This document shows positions 25,805 through 36,708 of a DNA stretch of 64,000 nt, piece after piece. The notes under the pieces are model-generated. The model did no database searches, had not been told where the DNA came from, and saw only the letters and a program-made list of their open reading frames with translations. The stretch spans positions 124,001-188,000 of the forward strand of contig JAMPXJ010000001.1 of assembly GCA_023701205.1 (NCBI GenBank), in the 5' to 3' direction. The translations under genes and the position numbers were made by a program. This stretch comes from Oligoflexia bacterium. GTDB taxonomy: Bacteria > Bdellovibrionota > UBA1018. How positions within the stretch are numbered: the stretch's first letter is position 1; the number at the start of each line of letters is the position of its first letter.

Positions 25805-26447
25805 GGATCTCACCGAAGGGATACCGCCAGCCTTGGAACTCGTTCGAGCCGGACGAGGCGCCTCCGCTATCGCCGCCGCGTTTCCCCCAGTTCAGATAGA
25901 ATCGCATGGTCATCGCGAGGTCGACCGCGGGGCTCGGGCTGCGGGTACCGCCGCTGGAGACGTACTGCGCGGTTCCGGCGAGGCCCAGGCTGAAGTCGGG
26001 GGTAACGGGCCAGAGGATACCCACCTCGCCGTAGGTCGCGAGCGCGGAGCTCACGGCGCTGATCGCGTCGAAGCCCGCGGAGGCTCCCATGCGCCTCCAG
26101 ACGAACGGGGTCATCCCGCCGGCGACGTAGAGACGGCTGATCTGCAGGCGTGCGACGGGGTAGGCGGCCAGGAGCGTGTAGCTGCTGGTCTGGGAGGCGG
26201 TGCTATAGCGGGGTTGGAGCCCGAAATGCAGCTCGACCGGAGCGCTGCCATCCGAAAGGACCATGAAAAAGCCCAGGTTGAACGCAAGACCATAGCCCGT
26301 CCTGGAGCTGCCTTCGGGCGCGAAAAAGGCTTCGCCACCCCGGAAAAAAGAGGTGCCCATGCCGGATTCCACGTAAAAGGTCACGGCCTGCGCGGAGGGC
26401 GCGAACAGGAGACTCAGAAGCAGAAGCAGGGCGGAGCGAGTACCCAT
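25800..26447 (-). CDS. Probable outer-membrane beta-barrel protein
   Basis: 215 residues from ATG 26447, with a signal peptide ending APSAQA-V. The mature chain alternates short glycine/aromatic beta segments (FYVESGMGTSFF, GYGLAFNLGFFMVL, ELHFGLQPRYS, YGEVGILWPV, LAMTMRFYLNW) as in OmpA-like or porin-like eight-stranded barrels. There is no terminal aromatic residue; a short Gly/Ser tail follows the last strand. It is divergent from the carboxylase operon and shares a control region containing a perfect inverted repeat. GC content matches the downstream core genes, not the island. Confidence 0.75.
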   Translation of the reverse strand: MGTRSALLLLLSLLFAPSAQAVTFYVESGMGTSFFRGGEAFFAPEGSSRTGYGLAFNLGFFMVLSDGSAPVELHFGLQPRYSTASQTSSYTLLAAYPVARLQISRLYVAGGMTPFVWRRMGASAGFDAISAVSSALATYGEVGILWPVTPDFSLGLAGTAQYVSSGGTRSPSPAVDLAMTMRFYLNWGKRGGDSGGASSGSNEFQGWRYPFGEIR

Positions 26448-26464
26448 ATTTCTGATTCTGCTCC

Positions 26465-26493
26465 GTGTCACGTCTGCATGCAAGTGGTGACAC
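26465..26493. promoter_or_regulatory. Perfect inverted repeat GTGTCAC-N15-GTGACAC in the divergent control region
   Basis: Seven-base arms at 26465-26471 and 26487-26493. The right arm coincides with the -35 of the predicted carboxylase promoter. This is a candidate repressor site for the carboxylase operon and/or the divergent barrel gene. Confidence 0.55.
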
Positions 26494-26515
26494 TGCGTCG
26501 GGTCCTGTGTATTAG
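26487..26515 (+). promoter_or_regulatory. Predicted promoter of the carboxylase-mutase operon
   Basis: GTGACA (26487-26492), 17-nt spacer, TATTAG (26510-26515), preceded by a TG dinucleotide, then ATG six bases later at 26522. There is no Shine-Dalgarno, so a leaderless mRNA is likely. Confidence 0.58.
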
Positions 26516-26521
26516 GATTCC

Positions 26522-28092
<1,571 letters not shown>

Positions 28093-28096
<4 letters not shown>

Positions 28097-29625
28097 AAAA
28101 GCGCGCGCCAGTCCTGATCGCAAACCGCGGGGAGATCGCGATCCGCATCGCCCGGAGCTGCCGGAGCCTGGGTTTCCCGGTAGTGGCTGTTTACTCGGAT
28201 GCCGACCGGTTTTCCGAGCACGTGCGCGCGGCCGACCAGGCCTACTGGGTCGGAGGCGCGGCGCCCAAGGACAGCTATTTGAACGTCGAGCGCATCCTCG
28301 CGGCGGCTAAGGCCGCGGGCGCGAAGTACGTGCATCCGGGTTATGGCTTTCTCTCGGAGCGGCCGCATTTCGTCGAGGCGTGCGAGCAGGCGGAGCTGGT
28401 TTTCGTCGGGCCCACGGCCGAGAGCATGCGCCTGATGGGCGACAAGATCACGGCGCGCCGGACCGTCTCGGAGCTGAAGGTCCCGGGCGTGCCGGGGAGC
28501 CCCGGCGTCGTGAAAACCGCGCAGGAGGCGGCGGAGATCGCGGCCAAGATCGGCTATCCCGTGCTGCTCAAGGCGGCGGCGGGCGGTGGCGGAAAGGGCA
28601 TGCGCCGGGTCGACGGGCCCGGCGAGATCGCCGCGGCTTTTGAGGGGGCGACGCGCGAGGCGCAGGGCGCTTTCGGCGACGGCTCGATGTACGTCGAGAA
28701 GCTCATCTTGGAACCGCATCACGTGGAGATCCAGGTTTTCGGCGATGGCAAGGGCGGCGCGATCCATCTCGGCGAGCGCGAGTGCTCGATCCAGCGCCGG
28801 CACCAGAAGGTGTGGGAGGAATCGCCCTCTCCCATCCTGAACCGCCATCCCGCCACGCGCGAGAAGATGTGCGAAGCGGCTGTGCGGATCGCGCGGCACG
28901 TGAAATACGCGGGCGCGGGGACTTTCGAGTTCATCGTGGACGGGAAGGGGAACTTCTATTTCCTCGAGATGAATACGCGCTTGCAGGTGGAGCATCCGGT
29001 GACCGAGTGGGTGACGGGCGTGGATCTCGTCGCCTGGCAGCTGCTGCTCGCGGCCGGGGAACTCCAGCTCCCGGCGGTGCCGGAGCGGCGGGGGAGCGCG
29101 ATCGAGGTGCGGCTTTACGCGGAGGATCCCCGGACGTTCCTGCCGGCGCCGGGGCCGCTGGGACTGATCCGCCTGCCGAGCGGCGCGTTCGTGCGGACGG
29201 ATAGCGCGTTCACGGAGCCTGGCGAGGTGAGCCTGAACTACGATCCGATGATCGCCAAGATCTCGGTCTGGGCGCCGACGCGCGAGCAGGCGGTGGAGCG
29301 CATGCGCGTGGCGCTGGATGAGGCGCGCGTGGAGCCGCCCAAGAAAGCGGATGGCAGCTGCGTTGGCTCTTTGCGGACGAACCTTTCGTTCCTGCGACGG
29401 CTGGCGCGCAATGCGGCGGTGATCGAGGGACATACGCCGACGGATCTCATTCCGCGGCATCCCGAGCTGACCGCGCCAGAAGCGACGGAGCCGAGCTTAG
29501 AGGCCGCGGTGGCGGTTTCGCTTTACCAGCTCCTCGAGGAATCCGCCCCGGAGGCGATCGAAGCGGGAGGGGGCGAGCGTTCGCTCTGGGCCTGGTCCGC
29601 GCGCCGGGAAGGAGTGCGCTCATGA
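28093..29625 (+). CDS. pccA: Biotin carboxylase subunit of acyl-CoA carboxylase
   Basis: 510 residues. An ATP-grasp enzyme carboxylating biotin: N-terminal [16 protein letters not shown], the ATP-binding loop [50 protein letters not shown], and the C-terminal biotin-carboxylase domain ([22 protein letters not shown]). It stops after this domain, so the biotinyl domain is separate, unlike the usual PccA that carries all domains in one chain. The last ~40 residues are family-atypical. Overlaps neighbours by 4 nt on each side. Confidence 0.93.
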
Positions 29626-30170
29626 GCGGCGTCAAAGGCAAGGTCGGCAAATGGCAGCTCAGCTGGAAGACGATCCCGCGCGGCTGGAGCGGTGAGGCGG
29701 AGGTGGAACTTACTGACGGCCAGGGGCTGACGCGGAGTATTGCCGTGAGCTGGCGGCGGGATCGCGACGGGCTTTGGATCGAGTTTCCGCATGGCGTTCA
29801 AGGGTTTGATCTTCGGGGCGAGCTGAGCGACGAGGGACGGCGGCATTTTCAGGTTTCCCGGCGCGAGAGCGCGCAAGCCTGGCAGGAGCTCGCGTTCCTT
29901 CATGAAGGCGAAGAGGGCATCGCGGCGGCCGGCGCCGCGGGTGGCAAGAAGTCCCATCGCGTTCGCGCGCAGATGCCGGGGAAGATCATCCGCATCGTCG
30001 CGGCCGAGGGCGCGCAGGTGGAGAAGGACCAGCCGCTTCTCGTGATGGAGGCGATGAAGATGGAGAACGAGATCCGCGCGCCGCACGCGGGGAAGGTGGG
30101 CGCGCTGAAGGTTTCCGAGGGCCAGGCCGTGGAGACCGGCGCCGATCTCTGCGTCATCGAGGCGAACTGA
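29622..30170 (+). CDS. Biotin carboxyl carrier protein of acyl-CoA carboxylase
   Basis: 182 residues. The last ~75 form a biotinyl domain with the target lysine K146 in VMEAMKMENEIRAP. The first ~105 residues (beta-rich, for example GKVGKWQLSWKTIPRGW and FPHGVQGFDLRGEL) probably correspond to the BT domain linking the carrier to carboxyltransferase in PccA, making this the detached C-terminal half of a normal PccA. Overlaps the carboxylase gene by 4 nt. Confidence 0.9.
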   Translation: MSGVKGKVGKWQLSWKTIPRGWSGEAEVELTDGQGLTRSIAVSWRRDRDGLWIEFPHGVQGFDLRGELSDEGRRHFQVSRRESAQAWQELAFLHEGEEGIAAAGAAGGKKSHRVRAQMPGKIIRIVAAEGAQVEKDQPLLVMEAMKMENEIRAPHAGKVGALKVSEGQAVETGADLCVIEAN

Positions 30171-30179
30171 GGTTTTTTT

Positions 30180-31781
30180 ATGGAACAGAAGGGTTTCGAA
30201 ACGCGCTCGGGAATTCCGCTGAAGGAAACCTATTGGCCGGAAGACCTGCCGGGGGAGCTGGCCGCGGGTGCGCGGGAATACCTCGGCGAGCCGGGGAAAC
30301 CGCCTTTTGCCCGCGGAGTGCAGAAGGATATGTACCGCGGCCGGCACTGGACGATGCGGCAGTACGCCGGCTTCGGCACGGCCGAAGAGTCCAACCGGCG
30401 CTATCAGTATCTGCTCTCGCAGGGAACGACGGGCCTTTCGGTCGCTTTCGATCTGCCGACTCAGCTTGGCTACGATCCCGATCATGCGCGCTCCAAAGGC
30501 GAGGTCGGCAAGGTCGGTGTTTCGGTTTCGACGCTCGACGATATGCGCGTGCTTTTCCGCGGGATCGACCTGGGCAAGGTCTCGACTTCGATGACGATCA
30601 ACGCGACGGCGAGCGTGCTCCTGGCTTTTTACGTCGCGGTAGCCGAGGAGAAGGGCGTGCCCGTGCGCGAGCTGCGTGGCACGGTCCAGAACGACACGCT
30701 CAAGGAATACGTCGCGCGCGGGAACTACATCTACCCGCCCGAAGGCGCGCTTCGGATCACCACCGACATGTTCGACTGGTGCGCTCGGAACACGCCGAAA
30801 TGGAACCCGATCTCGATCTCCGGCTACCATATCCGGGAAGCGGGCTCGACGGCGGTGCAGGAGCTGGCGTTCACCTTCGCCAACGCGATCGCTTATACCG
30901 AAGCCGCGGTGAACCAGGGCCTGCCCGTGGATCGTTTCGCCGGGCAGCTTTCGTTCTTCTTCAACGTGCACAGCGACTTCTTCGAGGAGATCGCGAAGTT
31001 CCGCGCGGCGCGCCGGCTCTGGGCGCGGATCATGAAAGAGCGTTTCGGTGCGCAGGACCCGCGCAGCTGCATGCTGCGCTTCCACTCGCAGACGGCGGGC
31101 TCGACGCTCACGGCCCAGCAGCCGCAGAACAACGTGGTGCGCGTCGCGCTTCAGGCGCTGGCGTCCGCGCTGGGCGGCACGCAGTCGCTTCATACGAACT
31201 CGCTGGATGAGGCTTTGGCCCTCCCGACCGAGAACTCGGCCCGGCTCGCGCTTCGCACTCAGCAGATCATCGCGAACGAGAGCAACGTCACCCAGGTCGT
31301 CGATCCGCTCGGCGGCAGCTGGTACGTGGAACGGCTCACGCGGGAGCTTGAGGATCGCGCTTGGGAGTACCTCGCGGAGATCGATCGGCGCGGCGGCCCG
31401 GTCCGCTGCATCGAAACAGGATATATCCAGACGGAGATCGCGAACTCCGCTTATGCCGACCAGATGAAGATCGACCAGGGCCGGCTCAAGGTCGTGGGCG
31501 TGAACTGCTTCGAGGAGGAAGCCGCGGGCGCGCCCACCGAAATCCTGAAGATCCCGGCGGGGCTCGAGGCCTCGGCGGTCGAACGCGTTCGGGCCTATCG
31601 CGCGAAGCGCTCGGAGGCCGCGGCGCAGGACGCCTTGCGCGCGGTCGTCGAGGGCGCGAAGTCCGGCCAAAATCTCCAGGCGCTCATCCTGACGGCCGCC
31701 AAATCAGGCGCGACCCTGGGCGAGATCGCCGATTCGATGAAGGGCGTGTTCGGGCTTTACCGGGAGTTTTCGGGTTTCTGA
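30180..31781 (+). CDS. Methylmalonyl-CoA mutase large (catalytic) subunit, no B12-binding domain
   Basis: 533 residues, the TIM-barrel part only: [79 protein letters not shown] and [18 protein letters not shown] are all typical. It converts (R)-methylmalonyl-CoA to succinyl-CoA with adenosylcobalamin. The C-terminal cobalamin domain (DxHxxG) is missing, as in archaeal/Bacillus-type split enzymes whose ~135-residue B12 subunit is a separate gene. None follows here; the next gene is on the other strand and overlaps its end by 25 nt. Close relatives act on isobutyryl- or ethylmalonyl-type substrates, but the carboxylase neighbours favour methylmalonyl-CoA. Confidence 0.9.
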   Translation: MEQKGFETRSGIPLKETYWPEDLPGELAAGAREYLGEPGKPPFARGVQKDMYRGRHWTMRQYAGFGTAEESNRRYQYLLSQGTTGLSVAFDLPTQLGYDPDHARSKGEVGKVGVSVSTLDDMRVLFRGIDLGKVSTSMTINATASVLLAFYVAVAEEKGVPVRELRGTVQNDTLKEYVARGNYIYPPEGALRITTDMFDWCARNTPKWNPISISGYHIREAGSTAVQELAFTFANAIAYTEAAVNQGLPVDRFAGQLSFFFNVHSDFFEEIAKFRAARRLWARIMKERFGAQDPRSCMLRFHSQTAGSTLTAQQPQNNVVRVALQALASALGGTQSLHTNSLDEALALPTENSARLALRTQQIIANESNVTQVVDPLGGSWYVERLTRELEDRAWEYLAEIDRRGGPVRCIETGYIQTEIANSAYADQMKIDQGRLKVVGVNCFEEEAAGAPTEILKIPAGLEASAVERVRAYRAKRSEAAAQDALRAVVEGAKSGQNLQALILTAAKSGATLGEIADSMKGVFGLYREFSGF

Positions 31782-32890
31782 GCCGCGAGTACGCGGTCGA
31801 CGATCGCCTGGTTCTCGGGCGTGCCCACCAACGTGGCGAGGTCCGTGATGGCCGCGGGGCGATACGGCAGCAGCGTCTCGGTCTTGAGCGCGCGGCTGCG
31901 CGCGGCGGACTCGAGCACCAGCTCGGGCGCGAGCTTGCCGTTCTCGAGGGCTTTCACGAGGGCCTGGTAGGCGTGCCGGGCCTTGGGCTCGCTGCGATAG
32001 CAGAGAAGGTCGCAGCCCGCCTCGATCGCGAGCCGCGGGGCATCGTCCTCGCCGAAATGGTCCGTGATCGCCTTCATCTCCATGTCATCGCTGATGACGA
32101 CCTTGGAGTAACGCAGCTCCTTGCGGAGCAGGTCGCGCAGGATCTTCGAGGATAGCGTCGCGGGGCGGTCCGGGTCGAGCTTCGAGCAGATGATGTGCGC
32201 GCTCATGACCATCGAGCAGCGGGACTTGAAAGCCCGGACGAACGGCCGCAGCTCGCGGTCGCGCAGGGTCTCGAGGGGCGTGTCCACGCGCGGAAGGGCG
32301 AAATGGGAATCGATGCTCGTGTCACCGTGTCCCGGGAAGTGCTTGATGCAGGGCTGGACATGCGCCACGAGGTGGCCGCGGAGGATCGCGGTCACCATCT
32401 TGGTGACCTGCTCCTCGGTGCTGCCGTAGGCACGGCTGCCGATCACCGGATTCTTGGGGTTGGTAGCGATGTCGGCCACCGGCGCGAAGTTCAGGTTGAT
32501 TCCGACGGCGCGCAGCTCCTTTGCCATCATCTCGGAAAGCTCGAAGGCGAGCTTCGGGGAGTCGATCATTCCGACCGCGGCGGCTTCGGGGATTTTCGTG
32601 AAACCCTTCTTGAAACGCTGGACCTTGCCGCCTTCGTGATCGACCCCGATCCACAGCGGAAGCTCGGTGCGGCATTCCTGAACCTGGTTGATCAGCTCGG
32701 CGACTTGCCCCGGGTTCTCGTAGTTGTGCGCGAAAAGGATCACGCCGCCGATCCGGGCCTGCGAAAGAAAGGCCGCGGTGTCATCGGTCAGCTCGAGCCC
32801 CGTGGGACCCGGGCCGGAAGCCGAGCCGCCGTTGAAGCCGATTATGAAAAGCTCCCCGAGTGTCTGGATCGCGTCATCGATGTTGGACAT
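31757..32890 (-). CDS. nagZ: Beta-N-acetylglucosaminidase NagZ (glycoside hydrolase family 3)
   Basis: 377 residues, a single TIM-barrel GH3 enzyme removing GlcNAc from muropeptides during peptidoglycan recycling. The NagZ loop [14 protein letters not shown] carries the His-Asp general acid/base pair, and [11 protein letters not shown] carries the catalytic nucleophile Asp. Other motifs are [12 protein letters not shown] and NFAPVADI. No signal peptide, consistent with the usual cytoplasmic location. It is convergent with, and overlaps by 25 bp, the mutase gene. Confidence 0.94.
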   Translation of the reverse strand: MSNIDDAIQTLGELFIIGFNGGSASGPGPTGLELTDDTAAFLSQARIGGVILFAHNYENPGQVAELINQVQECRTELPLWIGVDHEGGKVQRFKKGFTKIPEAAAVGMIDSPKLAFELSEMMAKELRAVGINLNFAPVADIATNPKNPVIGSRAYGSTEEQVTKMVTAILRGHLVAHVQPCIKHFPGHGDTSIDSHFALPRVDTPLETLRDRELRPFVRAFKSRCSMVMSAHIICSKLDPDRPATLSSKILRDLLRKELRYSKVVISDDMEMKAITDHFGEDDAPRLAIEAGCDLLCYRSEPKARHAYQALVKALENGKLAPELVLESAARSRALKTETLLPYRPAAITDLATLVGTPENQAIVDRVLAAQKPENSR

Positions 32891-32902
32891 GTTCTGAGAA
32901 GT

Positions 32903-33664
32903 CTAACGTAGCCCTTTGTGATTTTGAAGGGAAAGAACCGTCAAAACCAGGGGAATTCCGGTGCTGAGCGCTATGTGCGGGCTTTCGAAGAGGTAGTCCT
33001 TGCCTTGCGCTAGCAGCGAACCCCAGCTGTCGCGTCCGAGAGGCGCGCCGATGCCGAGAAAAGAGAGCGTGGCCTCGGCCATGAGCGCATAGACGAAAAG
33101 GTTGGGAAGCTTGACCCGGCAGAGCGACCACAGCGCCGGAGCGAGGTGACGGCGGAGGATGAGAGGGGTGCTCGCGCCATAACTTCTGGCGGCAAGCACG
33201 TAGTCTTCCGCCAGCAGCTCGCGGGTTCGTGCGAAGACCAGGCGCGTGAGCGAAGGGAGCGTGCCGATCAAGAGCGAGAAAACCAGGGTGCCCCAGCCGG
33301 GCCCGCGAAGCGCCGCCCAGCCCAACGCGAAGAGCAGGCTGGGAAACGCCAGGAGCGCTTCGAGCGCGCGGAGCAGCACAAAGCGCGCGGGCGCCGGCGC
33401 GAGAGCCGTTCCCGCGCCCGCGAGAATCGCCACGACGAGCGAAACCAGCACGGAGCCCGCGGCAAACCCCGAGCTGAGCAACGACGCGCGAAGCACGGTC
33501 TCCAGCAGATCGCGGCCGAACGCGTCGAAGCCGAAGGGATGCGCGAGGGAGGGCTTCGCGAGCGCAAGCGGAAGCGCATGCGAGCCGTCGGCCACGAGCG
33601 CGGCCCAGAGCCCGCCGACCAGCCAGGTCGCCAGCCATGCCTGGGCGCTATACCGGAGTGCCAT
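32903..33664 (-). CDS. ABC transporter permease, DppC/OppC type
   Basis: 253 residues with about six membrane helices. The N-terminal HPFGFDAFGRDLLETVLRAS is the OppC N-terminal motif (HPxGTDxxGRD), and the coupling-helix loop EDYVLAARSYGASTPLILRRHLAPALW matches the EAA loop of peptide/nickel permeases. It overlaps the upstream permease gene by 17 nt. No ATPase gene is nearby, so the transporter must use an ATPase encoded elsewhere, or the unit is incomplete. Confidence 0.88.
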   Translation of the reverse strand: MALRYSAQAWLATWLVGGLWAALVADGSHALPLALAKPSLAHPFGFDAFGRDLLETVLRASLLSSGFAAGSVLVSLVVAILAGAGTALAPAPARFVLLRALEALLAFPSLLFALGWAALRGPGWGTLVFSLLIGTLPSLTRLVFARTRELLAEDYVLAARSYGASTPLILRRHLAPALWSLCRVKLPNLFVYALMAEATLSFLGIGAPLGRDSWGSLLAQGKDYLFESPHIALSTGIPLVLTVLSLQNHKGLR

Positions 33665-34565
33665 TGGCCTCCCGGGTTTTCGGATCGATCGCGCCTTGGA
33701 GCCAGTCGCCTAGCAAAGTTCCCACGAGCGAGCAGCTCGCGGCCACGAAGATTCCACCTTCGATCACCGGGTAGTCGCGGCGGAGCACGGCCTCCACCAG
33801 CAGGCTGCCGAGACCCTTCCAGTCGAAGATGGCCTCGACCACGAAGGCGCCCGCGAGCATGCCCCCGACCTGGGTGCCGAGATAGGCCGCGAGGCTTCCG
33901 GACGCCGGGGCGAGCCCGTATTTCAAGGCGACTTTCCACTCCGGCACGCCGCGCGCGCGCGCTCCGGGCGCGGCGCCGCGAAGGAGGGTTTCCCTCACGC
34001 GCTCGCGGATAAGCCTGGCCCAGAGCCCGGAAACGGCGATGGCCAGCGCCAGCGCGGGCAGCGCGACGTGCCCGCCGGCGGGAAAGAGCGGGAGCCAGAC
34101 GGAAAAAGCGAGCAGCAGCAGGGGGCCGAGCCAAGGCATCGGCAAAGCGGCGGAAATCCCGCCGAAGGCGCTGCAGAAGCGATCGATCTTCGAGCCGGGG
34201 CGCATCGCGGAGGAAAGGCCCAGAGGAAGTGATAGCAGCGCAGCCAGGGCGAAAGCGAGCATGGTGAGCGCGAGCGTCTTGAGGAAACGCGTGGCGAGCA
34301 AGGGCGCGACGGGCTTCTTGCTGAAGAGGGACACCCCGAGATCCCCGCGAGTGAAGTCGCGCAGATCCGCCGCGAGCGCGGGCAGGAAGGGGCGATCGAG
34401 CTTGAGCTCCCGGCGGAGCTCGGCGGCCGGGATCGAGGTGCCGCTCTCGGCGATCAGGGTTTCCAGCGGGTCGCCGGGCAACGCGCGAACCATCGCACGG
34501 GAGCCTATGAAGATCAGCCCGAGCAGCAGGAGGGTGTTGAGGGCGCGGGCGGCGAGCGCTTTCAT
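33648..34565 (-). CDS. ABC transporter permease, DppB/OppB type
   Basis: 305 residues, about six membrane helices. An N-terminal helix and ALPGDPLETLIAESG (PGDP motif) are typical of OppB/DppB, as is the EAA-like loop ARLIRERVRETLLRGAAPGARARGVPEWKVALKYGLAPA. ATG 34565 forms a TGATG overlap with the stop of the exported-protein gene upstream, so translation is probably coupled; a TTG at 34568 is an alternative. Substrate is not evident. Confidence 0.88.
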   Translation of the reverse strand: MKALAARALNTLLLLGLIFIGSRAMVRALPGDPLETLIAESGTSIPAAELRRELKLDRPFLPALAADLRDFTRGDLGVSLFSKKPVAPLLATRFLKTLALTMLAFALAALLSLPLGLSSAMRPGSKIDRFCSAFGGISAALPMPWLGPLLLLAFSVWLPLFPAGGHVALPALALAIAVSGLWARLIRERVRETLLRGAAPGARARGVPEWKVALKYGLAPASGSLAAYLGTQVGGMLAGAFVVEAIFDWKGLGSLLVEAVLRRDYPVIEGGIFVAASCSLVGTLLGDWLQGAIDPKTREANGTPV

Positions 34566-35293
34566 CAATTTCCGTCTAGGAAGCGGCGAGCCTCTTCAGC
34601 GCCCGAAACGCGCCGGACCTGCATCTTCTGCGCAGGCATCTCGATGCGGTCGGCCACGCCGTTCTTGTCGAGCCACCAGTACGAGTCGAAGCCGCGGTAG
34701 TTCACCTGGAATTTCCCGGGTTCCTTATCGGCCTTCACGCGACCGTCGAGCATCGCGCGGCCCTGGTCGATATTATCCTCGACGACCGCCAGGAAGCTTT
34801 CGCTCTGGCCGGTCTTGAGCTTGGGGCCGACCTTTCCGAGCCAGTAGGGGAAGACCACGGAGAAGAACGCGCGCGTGGAGATGCCGCGTTTGATGACCGG
34901 GAGATCTTCCGAGCCGCGGCGGGCCTTGACGGTGAGCTCGGTGCGTCCGGAGACGGTACCATCGATCGTGATCTCGGTGGCCCGATAGGTGGAGTGATAG
35001 TTGAAGAAGAGCGGGCTGAGCGCCGCATTGTTCTCGGAGTAGGTTCCGAGCTGCTCTTCGACGATGGCGCCTTCCTCGCGTTTCCAGACATGGTTCTGAT
35101 AGAAGAGGCGGCCTTTTCGCACCTCGACGCGGTCGTTGTAGTAGCCGTAAGGCTCCTTGGCGAGCGTGATGGTGTACCAGTGATCGCTCAGGACGCGGTC
35201 CGGCCCGCCGGAGGGCGCCGGGCGGGTTTCGGCGAGTACCGGGAGCGCAATCACGGCAGCGAAGAAACTGAGAAGGAGTCGTTTGAGATTCAT
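34565..35293 (-). CDS. Exported hypothetical protein upstream of the permease pair
   Basis: 242 residues with a signal peptide (cleavage after PVLA). The body is beta-rich (HWYTITLAKEPYGYYNDRVEVRKGRLFYQNHVW..., YHSTYRATEITIDGTVSGRTELTVKARR), reminiscent of lipocalin-like or DUF3108-type periplasmic folds, but I cannot assign it. It does not look like the large (about 500-residue) SBP_bac_5 binding protein that normally accompanies DppBC permeases. It is coupled to the permeases by a one-base TGATG overlap, so it likely works with them. Confidence 0.72.
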   Translation of the reverse strand: MNLKRLLLSFFAAVIALPVLAETRPAPSGGPDRVLSDHWYTITLAKEPYGYYNDRVEVRKGRLFYQNHVWKREEGAIVEEQLGTYSENNAALSPLFFNYHSTYRATEITIDGTVSGRTELTVKARRGSEDLPVIKRGISTRAFFSVVFPYWLGKVGPKLKTGQSESFLAVVEDNIDQGRAMLDGRVKADKEPGKFQVNYRGFDSYWWLDKNGVADRIEMPAQKMQVRRVSGAEEARRFLDGN

Positions 35294-35412
35294 GTGGGGG
35301 CCAGCTTTACCATCCTAGCCGGGGCTGGACGGGGCCGTCAATCGACCCTCGGCGCGATCCCAGGTTCTTTTCATATTTTCCCGCGCGTTTCCGATAAGGG
35401 ACACGAGGGACC

Positions 35413-36327
35413 ATGGACTTTCTGGGACTGGACAAACAGCTCGTGATTCAGGCGGCTTACGTGCTCGTGGCCCTGGCGACGTTCATCGTGGCCCGGATGC
35501 TCTTCCATGAGCAGGAGGCGCGCCAGGCGCAGGAAAACCTGGCGGAAGGCGGAGGCAAGGGCTCCTCCAACTCCTTGGTTCGACTGACGAAGCCTTTCTA
35601 CAGCCAGTACGTCGTGCCGATGGTGCGCGGAAAGCCCTTCTGGGAAAATCAGCGCAAGCGTTACCGCCGCAAGCTGATCGCCGCGGGGCTGAAAGAGGAG
35701 TTCAATCCCGACGAGTTCATCGCGTTCAAGATCCTGCTGATCGCGTTCTTCCCGCTCGTGGGGGGGCTGCTCAAGGCCCTGGATATGCTCGACCTGGATC
35801 GCACGCTGATCCTGCTGTCGGGAGTGGTTGGCTGGTTCTATCCGGATATCTGGATGAAATCGCGCGCGGAGGCCCGGCAAAAGGCGATTCTCAAGTCCAT
35901 GCCGTTCATCGTGGACCTGCTCGCGCTCTCGACCGAGGCCGGCCTGGATTTCGTGGGCGCGATCGGCAAGGTCGTCGAGAAGGCGGCGCCCGGGCCGCTT
36001 GTGGACGAGTTCAGCCAGCTTTTGAAAGAGATCAAGGTCGGCGCCTCGCGCCAGGAGGCGCTGCGGGAGATGACCCTGCGGATCGACATGCAGGAGATGA
36101 ACTCCTTTGTCGCGATCCTCATCTCCGCCGATCAGATGGGTGCTTCGATCGGCAAGATCCTGCGTCAACAATCTGACGCGATCCGTTCCGAGCGGATGCT
36201 GCGCGCGGAGAAGGCCGGCGCGGCCGCTTCGCAGAAGGTCCTGCTTCCCTTGGTGTTTTTCATCGTGCCCGCGGTTTTCCTGATGATCGCCGGGCCCTTC
36301 ATCGCGGGAGCCTTCAGTGGAAAATAA
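35413..36327 (+). CDS. tadC: Tad pilus inner-membrane platform protein TadC
   Basis: 304 residues with one T2SSF domain. Membrane helices are at about 10-28, 108-145 and near the C-terminus (VLLPLVFFIVPAVFLMIAGPFI). The T2SSF core is LKSMPFIVDLLALSTEAGLDFVGAIGKVVEKA and SFVAILISADQMGASIGKILRQQSDAIRSERMLRAEK. TadC pairs with TadB to form the platform around which the TadA ATPase drives pilus assembly. Here tadC heads the locus and tadB lies some 13.5 kb downstream, while they are adjacent in most Tad loci. It has gaggga before the ATG. Confidence 0.92.
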   Translation: MDFLGLDKQLVIQAAYVLVALATFIVARMLFHEQEARQAQENLAEGGGKGSSNSLVRLTKPFYSQYVVPMVRGKPFWENQRKRYRRKLIAAGLKEEFNPDEFIAFKILLIAFFPLVGGLLKALDMLDLDRTLILLSGVVGWFYPDIWMKSRAEARQKAILKSMPFIVDLLALSTEAGLDFVGAIGKVVEKAAPGPLVDEFSQLLKEIKVGASRQEALREMTLRIDMQEMNSFVAILISADQMGASIGKILRQQSDAIRSERMLRAEKAGAAASQKVLLPLVFFIVPAVFLMIAGPFIAGAFSGK

Positions 36328-36342
36328 GGCGAGGCGGGCAGG

Positions 36343-36708
36343 ATGAAACAGGTCGTACTTCAATCCCTAAAAAATCAAGCCGTTATCGCCGATAAGTGCA
36401 ATGTGGCGGAGCGCTTCTTCGATCGCCTTCGGGGATTGATCGGAAGAAAGTCGCTCTCGCCGGGAGAGGCGATGCTGTTTCCGGATTGCAACGACATCCA
36501 CATGTGGTTCATGAGCATCCCGCTGGATGTGGTGTTCCTGCGTGCCGACGGCGTGAACGCGTATCGCGTGAGCTCGATTCGCGAGGGAATTCGCCCGTGG
36601 CGGCTCCTGCCCGTGCGCGACGGCGCGGCGGACCTCACGCTCGAGCTCCCGGCCGGAGCCGCGCGCCTTCATGCGCTCGAGAAAGGAGACCGGCTGTGTT
36701 CAAGCTGA
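36343..36708 (+). CDS. DUF192 family protein
   Basis: 121 residues, nearly all one DUF192 domain: AERFFDRLRGLIGRKSLSPGEAMLFPDCNDIHMWFMSIPLDVVFL followed by ELPAGAARLHALEKGD. DUF192 is a small beta-barrel domain of unknown function; most relatives are exported, but no signal peptide is seen here. It lies 15 nt after tadC and overlaps the next gene by 13 nt, placing it firmly in the pilus operon. Confidence 0.9.
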   Translation: MKQVVLQSLKNQAVIADKCNVAERFFDRLRGLIGRKSLSPGEAMLFPDCNDIHMWFMSIPLDVVFLRADGVNAYRVSSIREGIRPWRLLPVRDGAADLTLELPAGAARLHALEKGDRLCSS

